This document shows, piece after piece, positions 14,901 through 26,900 of a stretch of DNA of 64,000 nt. A program made the position numbers and the translations under genes. This DNA is from Owenia fusiformis (lineage: Eukaryota > Annelida > Polychaeta > Sabellida > Oweniidae), in the NCBI GenBank assembly GCA_903813345.2, contig CAIIXF020000012.1, forward strand, positions 24,132,184-24,196,183, written 5' to 3'. A model generated the notes under the pieces. That model saw nothing but the letters and a program-made list of their open reading frames with translations, ran no database searches and was not told where the DNA came from. Every line of letters starts with the position of its first letter. Within the stretch, counting starts at the first letter, position 1.

Positions 14901-17900
14901 ATAGTTAACCTCTTTAGAGGAATAAGTGAGTCCTTTAAGATAAAGTGGAAAACAATATTTCCCATGTTATTTTCCCATAGGGAAAACTCATGCGATCCAT
15001 TGCTTTCAGCTAATTTTGGTCACCCATAATGGATATCTTTAAAACCCCCAAAGGAATCACTTATTCCTTTAAGGGGTTATCTGTGTGTCAAAACGAAACA
15101 TATTGATGCAACAAAAATTAAAAAAGCAGGGGTGGAAGGGGTTGAAAATCAGAACAACATTTCGTATTACTTTCAGAGAAACCATCATCTTTTAATACTT
15201 TTACTTTTTAATTTACTTTCCACACCTTATCCCCATGCATTATTAATAGTTTTCTTTCATTTTAGACCAATATAGATGCCTGTAATTCATATAAAATAAA
15301 TAATAGAATAAAATTTATGCAGAAATTATTGATATACCCCTTAAAATACCCCTTATACATCGGGGATACGTACACTAGCTTCTGTAACTCACTGTAATTT
15401 ATGTTTCATTCAGGAGTTTGGCTTGAAAATATCCTTGAATTTGGAGACCTTTGTGTGTGGGAGACTATAGTTAACATTTGCTCATAGCTATCACTTTTAA
15501 GAAAAAAGAAACATATTTGAAATGTTCATGCATTGATCATTTTTGAATTCTATGCAACTAATGGTCCATGCTAGTTCAGTCTTATCAATTGGAACTCTTA
15601 TGCAAATACATATTTTATGAAATACTCAGCTTGACCCATTGGATTATGGCTTCGTCCTTGAAAATGACATGATCTTACCACAAAGGACATTCTGTATATG
15701 ATCTGATTTTACCATGTAATAACCCAGATGCGAATAGGCAATTACTAGTTTCACTGCTAGGAGGCTATTTCGGGGCCGATAACATTGCAGGTGCAGAAAG
15801 TTCCATTAAACTTGAATATTCATCAGTTTTAGTGTTTCTGATTTGATATTACCATATGTATCTGATAGTTATGTTAATTAAAATATGTCCAGTAAAAGAA
15901 AATATTAGGGAGTTTAAGCTTGCGATGTTTTTCATAACCTAAACATGAACAGATAATATTCAAGCAATGCATTTGTATGGGGGATTGGTCATACGTATAG
16001 GTTGGTGTTTCGATTTTATAAGCAAGCTTAAACTCCCTATTATCTGTCCAATGCAAGAAAAGATATTTCACTTTTTTTGATTTTTAACATGGGGTCTATG
16101 GAGAATCTCCTCGACCTAGAAATCACATTTTCAAAGAAAATTAAATTTTCAAAGTTGCAAAAACACATTTCTTGATGTAATTTTATATGTAGAGAGTTTG
16201 CTTTTTCTTGTTAAGTTCCATTACAACTTTTGGTCCTTTCCCTTTTGGCACTAGTGCTTATATATTTCAAATATGATATCACTTGAATTTTTAATGATGC
16301 AAATCAAGATTATTTCCACTTCCATCTAATCTATTATTGTACAAAACAGATTATGTAAATTGAACAAAATTTATTGTTGCATGTTTTGTAAGTGCAAGGG
16401 AAGTGGTGATTATTTCAAGAACTGATTAATCTGATGTTTTTATGATTCTGTATGTATGTTTTTTATAAGAACCATCATTTCAACACAACCGTGAACTATT
16501 TTTCTCCATATGTTGCACCAGAAAGATGCTGGTCAGAAAGATAAGAAATAATGCATGATATTTGTCGAAGTGTACATGCATTGATATTTCGCCATACAAA
16601 CAAAGGTATAGACTGGTTGTGTTGCAGTTATTGTGCCAGCACAGCCCAGTCTATTAGGTCAGCACAATACAGAAATATTATACATACAATATCTCTAATT
16701 GGTTATTCAATAGTCTTTACTGAACCCCTAGTAAGCCAAAGAGGTGCACTTTATGTTTCAATTATGGAAATAATGATTGGTTTTAAATTTGGGGGTAAAT
16801 TGTAGGGGGCGCCACCTTTAATACCAATTTTCACATTCATTGGCGGGGCTAGGACAGAGAACCCAAGCTCAAAATAAGCCCCAAACTGTGCTTTACATGA
16901 ATCCAGTGAGAAACTTAGGGGACAGATTTATTTTCTAAAATTTGCTCAGCTGTTGACCTAATTAAGGCAAACCAAACAATTTGATGTCATAATATTGTTT
17001 ATTTCTATTGATATTATTATTTTTATTTATAAGACTCTGCCCACAGGGTACTAGTTCCCTTTCTTGGTGCTCCTAAATTATCCAGACTATTTACCTTATA
17101 AGGAAACACTTGCTCCTTCCAATTTGAGAGCTCTAGTGTTCATGGGTACCAATTTTTAGTTTGCAACCCTATTCCTAAAGATGAATGGAATTTGCACTCA
17201 GCCATCTCTGGTTGAGTGCAAATGTGCTCACTCTACTATGTACACATATCATCAAATAGCATATTAGCAACAGCTATCCCCACATCTCCCCTTGCCTTTT
17301 CTGGTCCACTAACATCTCGTTGGCAGATATAATGTGCACTACATACATTATCACTGGATCTAATACTTGTTGGAACCAGCTGGTTTATAAAGTCCACTCC
17401 TAAGTCCAAAATAAGGGATTCAATTAAAGCATTAGCTCCAGCAGCCCTAAAGTCATTTCTTTTATGGTGACCCCCATGGTCGAAAATAAACCTGTATTCA
17501 TGAGGGAATGCGATATTGCTAAGCCAGATGATACGTGTAGTGTTCCATGCTGAATTTTGGCGATATTTCCTGATAAGAGGCACAAGCAACGATTGAATAT
17601 TATGAAGATATTCTGAAAACGACCCTTGCATGAAATCCCATGATCCGTTGTTGATTAGAATCACACCATTTTGTTTATCCTTAGGTTTGGACCGTAATGG
17701 TTTTGTATTTTGAACTGTTAGGTTGAAATCTTTACTTAATGATTTCCAAACTGCAGGTGAACCAGGGCACCAGTTAAAGTTAAAATGATCAAACCCCCAT
17801 TTTCCACCATCTTGAACTTTGAAATCATTTTTAAAAAATGATCCAAAGTAAGCCATTGTATAACGAAGATGTGAGTCACCATACGCATCAATTTTCTTCA

Positions 17901-20900
17901 GCTTTTTAAAACAATTTTTGAGTTCTTTGGCCTTCAGTGCTTTTGTCAAACATTCTGAGTGCAATCCCCATCTTTGAATCCCTTCTTTTGATATCCACCT
18001 CCCATATTTAGAAATGAATTTTGGATCTCTGTTACAATGGACTTTTTCTATCATGTTCTTTTCAAATTGCTCATGCGACTTTTGATCCCTGCTATGTAGA
18101 TCACAATTATGAATTCGAGCAAGGATCAGAGAAAATGGTTTAACGTTTGGTATATTATCGAGGAACGCTCTATAATTCATATACATGAGTGTGATAGTAA
18201 TGTTACTACAGGGTGGCACATAGGGACAACAGACATAATATGTCCGATTGAAATTATCCTTGACATTACACAAAAAACTGTGAACACCCTGTACATGAAT
18301 TCTAAAGCTGCTACCTCCATATGTTTGTTTCCCAAGGAACGTTTCTGAGATTTTCATGTGCACATTTTGATGAAAATGATCTTGTGTCCATTCTACGCTA
18401 TACTCATAATCACTTGAATTATATAAACGGGGTCCAAGTTGTTGTAAAAGATTTTCCATCACTTCATTGTTCAAATGTTGGCCTATTTTAATTCCAGCAA
18501 GGTCATACATGTGTTTTATTTGGGAGAAGATCAGTTCTTCAGAATGGGTGACGCAAATGTTTTGATAATCTAACCCTTTATATACACGTATATTAATTAT
18601 GTTTTTTTCATGTGAATTAAGCAGATGCTCAAAGTGTTCTTTCACTCGTATATCTTCAAAATATTCCGGATGAGGTCCAAATATGATATTCCTGGGATAT
18701 GTTACTGTTTTCAAAGTGTCTTTCCTCAAAGTTCTTTTACTCGAAACATCTGTCCTCAAAGTGTTTGTACTCGAAGTGTTTGTACTCGAAATGTCTGTCC
18801 TCAAAGTGTTTGTACCCGAAGTGTTTGTACTCGAAATGTCTGTCCTCAAAGTGTTTGTACTTGAAGTGTTTGTACTCGAAATGTCTGTCCTCAAAGTGTT
18901 TGTACCCGAAGTGTTTGTACTCGAAATGTCTGTCCTCAAAGTGTTTGTACTTGAAGTGTTTGTACTCAAAGTGTTTTTACTCACAATGACTGTCCTCGAA
19001 GTGTTTGTACTCGGAATGTTGATCTTGTTGGTAACAGTAGCTCTCTCAATATGTTTTGTATTTTTATTTTTCCATTTTAGAACAGCATTAGATATGTTTG
19101 TTTGATTTACTGCTTTAAATCTTAGCGATGATGATTTCCTTAACAATAAGTATAAAGTTGCTTGTACTGAAATGAAAATTACAAATAAAATTACCGATTT
19201 CCAGTTCTTCATGATACTTCCAAAAGTGTGTAATCCTGTCTATATAATGCTTCCAAAAGCGTGTAATCCTGAATAGCTGTGTATTCAAATGGTTTTAGTT
19301 AAATTATTGCTACCTTTCAGTCTGCAACTGTTATCTTTATTCTAGTTTAGTTTAATAATATCACAATATAACTAAGCAGCTGTTTTTCTTGTTATATTGA
19401 TACTCTTTATTTTTCGTATTGAGATAAAATATAGATTAAACATTTGTAATCAATGCAATATTTGTGTTTTCATTTAGTATTTTTTTTATAATTACCGAGG
19501 TCATATAATTGAGATAAAACTACGAATAGTACTAAAAACTAGTATAAATAATATAATAATAATATAATAATAATATAATAATAATATAATAATAATAGTA
19601 TAAAACTCGTATAGTACAGTACCCTTGATTGGGGAAAAATTCCATTGTTATAAATTCTTAAAATTTAAAGTAATTTTAGTTTTTATTAGTAAACCATACT
19701 TACCTAATATTGCCACTATGTGCTAACATCCACCATTGAATCTATCTATGGCCAACTTCCCGGGAATTTCTTGAGCATATTACACTGTGCACCCCCGCAC
19801 AAATGCCCGGATATTCCTCAATTATTCCGCCATTTTCCTTCTGTAAAGACGGAAATTTTAGAATCGCAATAAATTTACAAATAACTTGTGACTATGGACA
19901 CGGAACTGGGAAGTTAGTTGTTCTACAGGTTCATCAGTTACAAATGAAAGTAAGAGGACGAGGAAAATAGATCATATGGAACTATAAGACAAGTTTTCAA
20001 GGTTTTTTCTTTGGGTTGTTAGTCCACAAAGAAAACATCTGATCTATAAAATGTCGAAGATCTTACCTCGTTTGTTTTATCTTTGCTTGCTCCATATAGG
20101 GTCTTCAGTCACGACATGAGATTATAGTAAGCATATGGAAAAGGTCTCTAGGGTCAATTGACCCTTTTTCCAGACAATTTGTCATATTAATGACAATTTC
20201 TCTGGGGTCATTAGACCATCAGAACACATCATGTACAGAGAACGAAATAGTACATGTTCTTCTCTGTGTTATGTTACATGTGAGAGGTTTTCAATCCAGA
20301 TAAGAAAGTAAGGAAGCCCGAAGAAGGTAGACACTGTGTTTATGCCTTGCAGTACCTTGCCTTGCACTGAGGTGTTTCTTTTGGTTGTCAGTCCATAAGA
20401 AAACATTATCTGTTCAAGTTTACACAGCTCTCAATTTTTCGTATCTGTATTCATCACATAAACGTGTTCAGTTCCAGATGAATATGAGAAATTTGAAAAA
20501 TATCTATATCTGAAGATGGCTTCAGACAGTCAGAGGTGTTTTTGGTTGTCAGTCCACAATGAAAACACATACGTGTTCAGGAGAACGCAGACGAAATGGC
20601 TTCTTTACTGCTCATGTGTTTTTTGGTTGTAAGTCCACAATGAAAACACATACGTGTTCATAAGAAGTTATCACCTCTTTTCTTCATGCACAGTTTATAA
20701 AAGGACTCCAGTCCCGATATGAATTATGTAATAAACATGAAGAAATAACTACACCAGTAAATTTGTCTTCCAGGATTTGACATGTGTCATGCATGGACTG
20801 CATGATCCTAGGATGAAGAAGATATTTCTTCATCTTACAGTAGCGTGATCACAATAAGATGTTCAGATGAAGACACTTGGTTCACATACATTTAAATGTA

Positions 20901-23900
20901 TTTAGAAAATAACACCGTATGTTGTAAAATCTGGTGTAGTAGTTCATGTAATGTTGCATACATAGAACACGTATGCTGACCACAGCTGTATAATTGGTTT
21001 ATTTAGTCCATTCAGTTTTATACTAGTTCTGCGCAGCAGGATAAGTTTGTCACTTATCCATTTGGTTCAGTTATTTCTGGACTGAGTTGTTTGTCTACTG
21101 TTCAGAAAGAGGATAGGCTAAAGATTAACAAGAGTTACTGTAAGATTAACAGTAGGTCTACTGTGAAGTCGTCATCTTCTTCACAGAAAAGACCAATATA
21201 GCATTTTTAGCCTACTCATCTTCCAAGTAGATGTAAAATCTTTTCGAATCAGAGACCTATAAGTTATGGTCTCTGATTGAGCGTTTCTGTTTTCTCAAAG
21301 TAATTGTACATGTTGCTATTAATATATGCTGAAGAAAACGATTCATGGATGCTCACAATCATCCTGTTATTGGTTGATTCAGTCTCTTCAACAAAGAAGT
21401 AGAAGGTGACTTAGATTGTTTTAGTTTTTGAGTCTCTAGACTAGGCCTATCCTTCTAGCCATATTAGCCAACAACTGAACAACACAAGTACTTATTCATA
21501 TAAGAAGTGTTGTAAGCGTTGACAAATGACAATGTCATGAACTTGTCATTTCTGACTGAAATCTTTTTTTCTCAGGAATCATTTCTGAATACTCCTATTT
21601 AGCAGTTTAGACTCTATTCCTGGAATATTAACATTCAGAATTGAGTTGACGGAAGTACCTTCGACATAGGTTACTTTCTCCAGATGCTTCTCATAAAGCA
21701 TTCAACTCAGAGTTATTTGTTTGAGGAATTAAGATTACAGTCGAGGTTCTTTGAAAACTTAAACATTTGGCGGTTTTCAGTTTGCCAGATAAAGTAAGGT
21801 TACATGTATGTCTAAAACATCACCTCCGTGAAGGTTTTGTTTCCTTTATTTTACTTGGCCTTGGCAGCTTTTGAAGTCAAAAGTTGATTTTTGAAGTCTA
21901 AGATTACTTTTCAGATCTCTTGTAAGTCAGTTCAAGAGACTGTAAATCAAATTCTGTGCTTTCCCCTACAAAGGTTTTATTTTGTGATGAGGGGAAGTAG
22001 TTATACTTACTTATAACAAGTCCCTATATCTGTATTCCAGACCATGGGCCTGTTTATTTTGACCTTGTTCAGGTTGCTCAGAGTATAGTCAAAGTGACTT
22101 TTAAACACGGTGTTTTACTCAGTGTTTTACTGAGCCAGTCTCAGTCATGACAGTATCATCATCAACAGGTTCACAGTCGTGCCGTGCTTCTGTGTAAACT
22201 TTTGTGTCTTAAATAGCCACACCTTCACTTTAAGTCATGGTATCATCAGTGTTCAGTTCAATCACTATTTGAGAGATCTTACATGTTGTTTAGAGGTTTA
22301 TGTTTTTTCACCATGGAATCATTGTTACCATGTTTCCTTGGTGGTAGAACCTCAACACATCATTTAGTGGTACTGAAGTACTATATACTCGAGAGCTAGT
22401 GTACTCTTTGTTATAGACATGGTTTCGTTTGTCTTGACATGAGCTCTTCCAAACAAGAGATTCAGACTTACCTTTTTACGCATTGGTCAATTAATATTAA
22501 CAGTGGCAATTTTTTCACACATATGTCTTGTCGTGATCAAATTTTGACCAAGTTATTTTTGTAACAGTCTCATGATTTTAAGAATCACAGACATCCTCTG
22601 CTGACTGTTATACATATGATCTTTAACGGAAATCTCAGTTTTCCGTGTGGTTTTGGAGATATTTCTATACGAATTATCTTCAACAGTTCAACTCCATCTA
22701 TACTTTATCAAAGTTTCATTTTTGAGACAGTACATTTTTTAAGATGTTGTTCTGAGTAGAACACTGAGTTAAGGAATCGTTCTGCCCTGAGACTAGTAAT
22801 GTCACTACCCCCTTAATAGGACAAATATACATCTAAGGTTTATGATGTCAAGATTCCAAGTAATAAACAAGGCATTTTGGTGCCCTGTCACAGGAATGTT
22901 ATTCTCAGGAACCACATAGTCATCGGTTCGATTCCTATTAGCTACTGTAGTTTAGTGCTGTTTGCCTATTCTATTTGGCAATTGAATAAGGCTTTTAACG
23001 TTGCTTTATTTTCCTCTGTACCATTCACATTTGAGGCAGATGGTGGTCAACCTCTTGAGATGTTTAACAGAGGATTTCAATGCGAGAATAATTCTCGTTA
23101 TATTTATACATGTTATATGGGAACGGTTCTTGAACACTTACTAGGTAGATGAAAGTTGCCCAAGAACATTTTTGTGTTCAAAGATGCAAATCATAACGTA
23201 GTTGTCATATCCACGTTGCTTGACAGCTAGACTTCCTTCAAAATCAGGGTTCATTTTCAACAAGAGAATGTGAAACACCTGTAGATTTTAAGGATGAGAA
23301 GCGTGATGGGGTTTTTAACACCTATATTGCAAGAAAGCAATATTGTGACATCTGACACTACAGTTCAATTGATGTGTAATACTATTAACTATTAGACATC
23401 AAGACGTCTCACTTGAATTGTTTGTTGTTTCTGATTCAAAGATTATTGATGTTTAGAACATCATAGTCTTATTAATGTGAGTTTGCATTCTAATGAGTTT
23501 ATTTACTCATATTTTAGTGATAGTATACATGTTTGTTTATGACTAAACAGCAATATTAGAAGATACATGAAACGTATATCTTCCCCAGCAATTTGTGGAT
23601 AAATTGCAGGTGTTTCTTACCAAGAGACGCAGAGTTTTTATCACACTACATATGCGATAAGACTAGAATGCTACTGAATTACTTGGTAGTCGTCTTATTT
23701 ACCTGTAATTGTTGTAAATCGAACTCTCTAATGATATTTCTATCATGATATCGTACAAGATTATGCTTTACTAGTCTAGTAAATTTTCTGATGTCAGCAT
23801 ATATCAGAGGAGGGTTTTCAGAACCAGTTCCTAAATGATCTTGTCCTGATAACTTCTTCTAGAGTCGAATGATTCTTTAAGGTTTTGAGTTAGTGTTGTG

Positions 23901-26900
23901 AATCAGTTGAACTTATTCACTCTTAACCATTATAATCCCTTTCTTGGGTTTGTACCAGGATCTAGGATTGTATTCAGCAGGTATCATTTAGACATGTTTG
24001 GATACATGACTATCTAATTAACCGATTTTTTCAGAAAGTGTTCGGTAATATGCAAGTTTTAATGTTGAATTGTAAACAACCAAGCATACTCGACTAATAA
24101 GGAGGGTGTACATGGGTTCTTCAATGATTGAACATGTGATCCTAATGGCAATGAGTAAATGATGAATCTCTACGTAGTTTATCATTCAGACACAGCTTAG
24201 CCTTTAAGGGTTACAATGCTTTGCAGAAGCACTTATACCAGATGTTTAATATTTAATGTAATTTGGGATTTCGGAGTTATCACAATCCCAAGAATATTTA
24301 AACAACTGGTGTTCAAAGTTCGAATATCATAAAGAGTCCAACATATGGTAACCGATGTAGTACTTTGCCTCACCTTTACTCAAAAGAGAGAACGAAAAGT
24401 TTGCATTGATTTGAAGAACCAGATACATTTAAGGAACTTCAATAACATTCCTTTAGATCTTTGGATCAAGCAATTATTAGCTGTTATCTATACATGTACA
24501 AGGTATACAGAAGTATACACATGTAGCTGTTAAAGAAGGGTCGAAAACGTTATGGCAAGACCAGTAACTACTTCTTCAATCTTTGTTTCTAGAAGTCGAG
24601 TGGAAGATATGTTTAAAGCAGGCACAATGGGCAGCTTAATTTACTTCCAAGTCATGTATGTAAGTCTAGGACTATGCAAGAAGATATTCTGACATTTTTC
24701 TTAACTTTATGGCCAATCAGAATGTCAGAATTTGTACTGTGGTATAAGTTCGTTGTTGACCTTTGGTGGTTGAATTACCCCGCCATAGATAGACGTCCGT
24801 TTTTTTTATCATAGTGGCCAATTGAGTCATATATGAAATAATACTCAGTAGTTTTTGACATCTATCCATCTAGTTTTTCAAGGATGTGGGATTAAAAGAA
24901 AATTTTTGAAAAAATTCAAATTTTTGATATCATACTTCTATAGCGTGATGATTGTATTGACAAATGGGGAAGTACTAAAAATGTTGACAGATGAGAAAAT
25001 AAAATTGCGACTACATAATTTTTTTAAAAAATGGCAGATTTTGTAATGCATTTCTTGTGTATGGGACGAAAATGCTCTGCACATTTTCACCCCCTGGAAA
25101 TGCTATAAAAATGATGCAAACAATTAACCTTCCTGCAAACCATGAAAGGACAGTCGAGCCAATTGTATGTGTGAATTAATGTATTAATAATACCTCTTAT
25201 GTGTTTGAGTGTTAATACCTGTTCCCTCTAGTCATATTGGCCGATGAAACAACCCTTTTTGGGGTTGTTGAGTTTGCCTAGCTGTCTAGAGCACTAAACA
25301 CACTGGGCTAGGATCAAACTTTTGCTGTAATTAAGAGGTCATGAGCTTGAGATGTGGGAGCTCCTTGCTTTTATTCATTTCAAGAGTCAAACATTTGATA
25401 TTAAGATTTCATAATGGATTTATCATTACAGAAACTTAGCAAGGAATTGAAGAGTCTCCAAGTTCTCAATTCGTCACTTGTTGCTGAGAAAACTCAATCC
25501 GTTGAACATTTAGAAGAAGCCCTCAAAAGACTGGATGATGTGTCTAAGGGGTCCATGTGTTATGTCTCAGAAGGACAATACTTACGGGAGAAACATAATT
25601 TAAAGAAAGAGGTATATTTATTTTTTGCACACTATTGAAGTAAAGAAGCACTCTGTACATTCTATAACATCAAAAAGGCACTCATAGTCAATAATTTTTC
25701 ATATATCATATTATAGAGGCATTCGTCCATCTATCCTTCCATTTTAGATCTATATCTGTCTATCCTTTTCTTCATCAACAAGCTTCAGGCAAATGAAAAC
25801 TGCCACTCATCTGGACACATGCTCTTATCCATTTTTTAATCAATAAACTTTTCAATCAATATTGGGAGCTATTTAAATAAGGAAAAAACTAGATTGTATG
25901 GTAGCCATTGAATTCAAATGTTTGTTAAGCAATGTATTTTACTATATAACTGTATTATTATATTATATGTAAATGTCCTGTAATTGATTTGGTTTGAAAC
26001 ACGATAAAATCTTGAATCTCAATAGGTTTATTTCATTTCATATGTTGTCAATTTTATGGTCAGGTTTACAGATATTTATTGATATATACTGGTATCAGTG
26101 ATCTCCCCATCATTGAAGTAAATGGGTGCAGCACCCACCTGAGATTTTGAAAATAGGCTTGCACCCACCTGAAAATCTATCTGCACCCACTTGAAAATTA
26201 GAAAAAAATCATGAATTATTGGCATATTTTGACCAATTTTTAGTCTAAATTCTGAAAATGAGCATTTTGCACCCACCTGAGAGAAATTCCTAGAGAGATC
26301 ACTGTATATATTTTAAATGCAAAAAATAATATTATATTAATTAAATTGAGAATCTTGTTCTTTTTTTTAGAAAATCATGGCAGCCATCTTGAAAAATGGT
26401 GGCTGTTACACACTGTTTTACAAGTTTTGCTTTAACTGGAAATTGAAGTAGTGGAGCAATTTATGTTCATATTTGATATGTGAAAACTCCTGGTAATGCA
26501 CTCACTGTCGTATGACACTTTTAGCAAGCTGCCATTCTAAAAACTTTACATTTTTTACTATAACTCGAAAAGTAGTAAAGAGATTTTGTTGAAATATTTT
26601 GTGCTTACCTTAAAAGAATATTGCACTTTCTTATGGTGCTCTGGCTAGAGAGTGGCCATTTCTCAAGGTCGGATCATATATCACTGAAAACCTCAGGCAT
26701 ATATGCAATGATAGTGACATAACCTCTCAGTATTTTCTTACTCCAGATCAATATTCTGAGGGGGAAGCTCTCTGAGAAGGGGGAGTATTGTGATGAACTG
26801 AGTGCAAAGGCCAACAAACGAGTAAGTACACACTGCAAACACTTTTCATACACAGTAAAACCTGTTTAATCCAAACACCACTCAGACCAATGCCAAAAGT

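Noticed and set aside
18683-19105. Long open frames on the + strand over the NXPE-like gene
   Set aside because: They are antisense readings of the 45-bp coding minisatellite; the repeat unit happens to lack stops in several frames.
22921-22940. GGTTCGATTCC, a tRNA B-box-like word
   Set aside because: The T stem has a mismatch and no A box or acceptor stem lies at the right distance.
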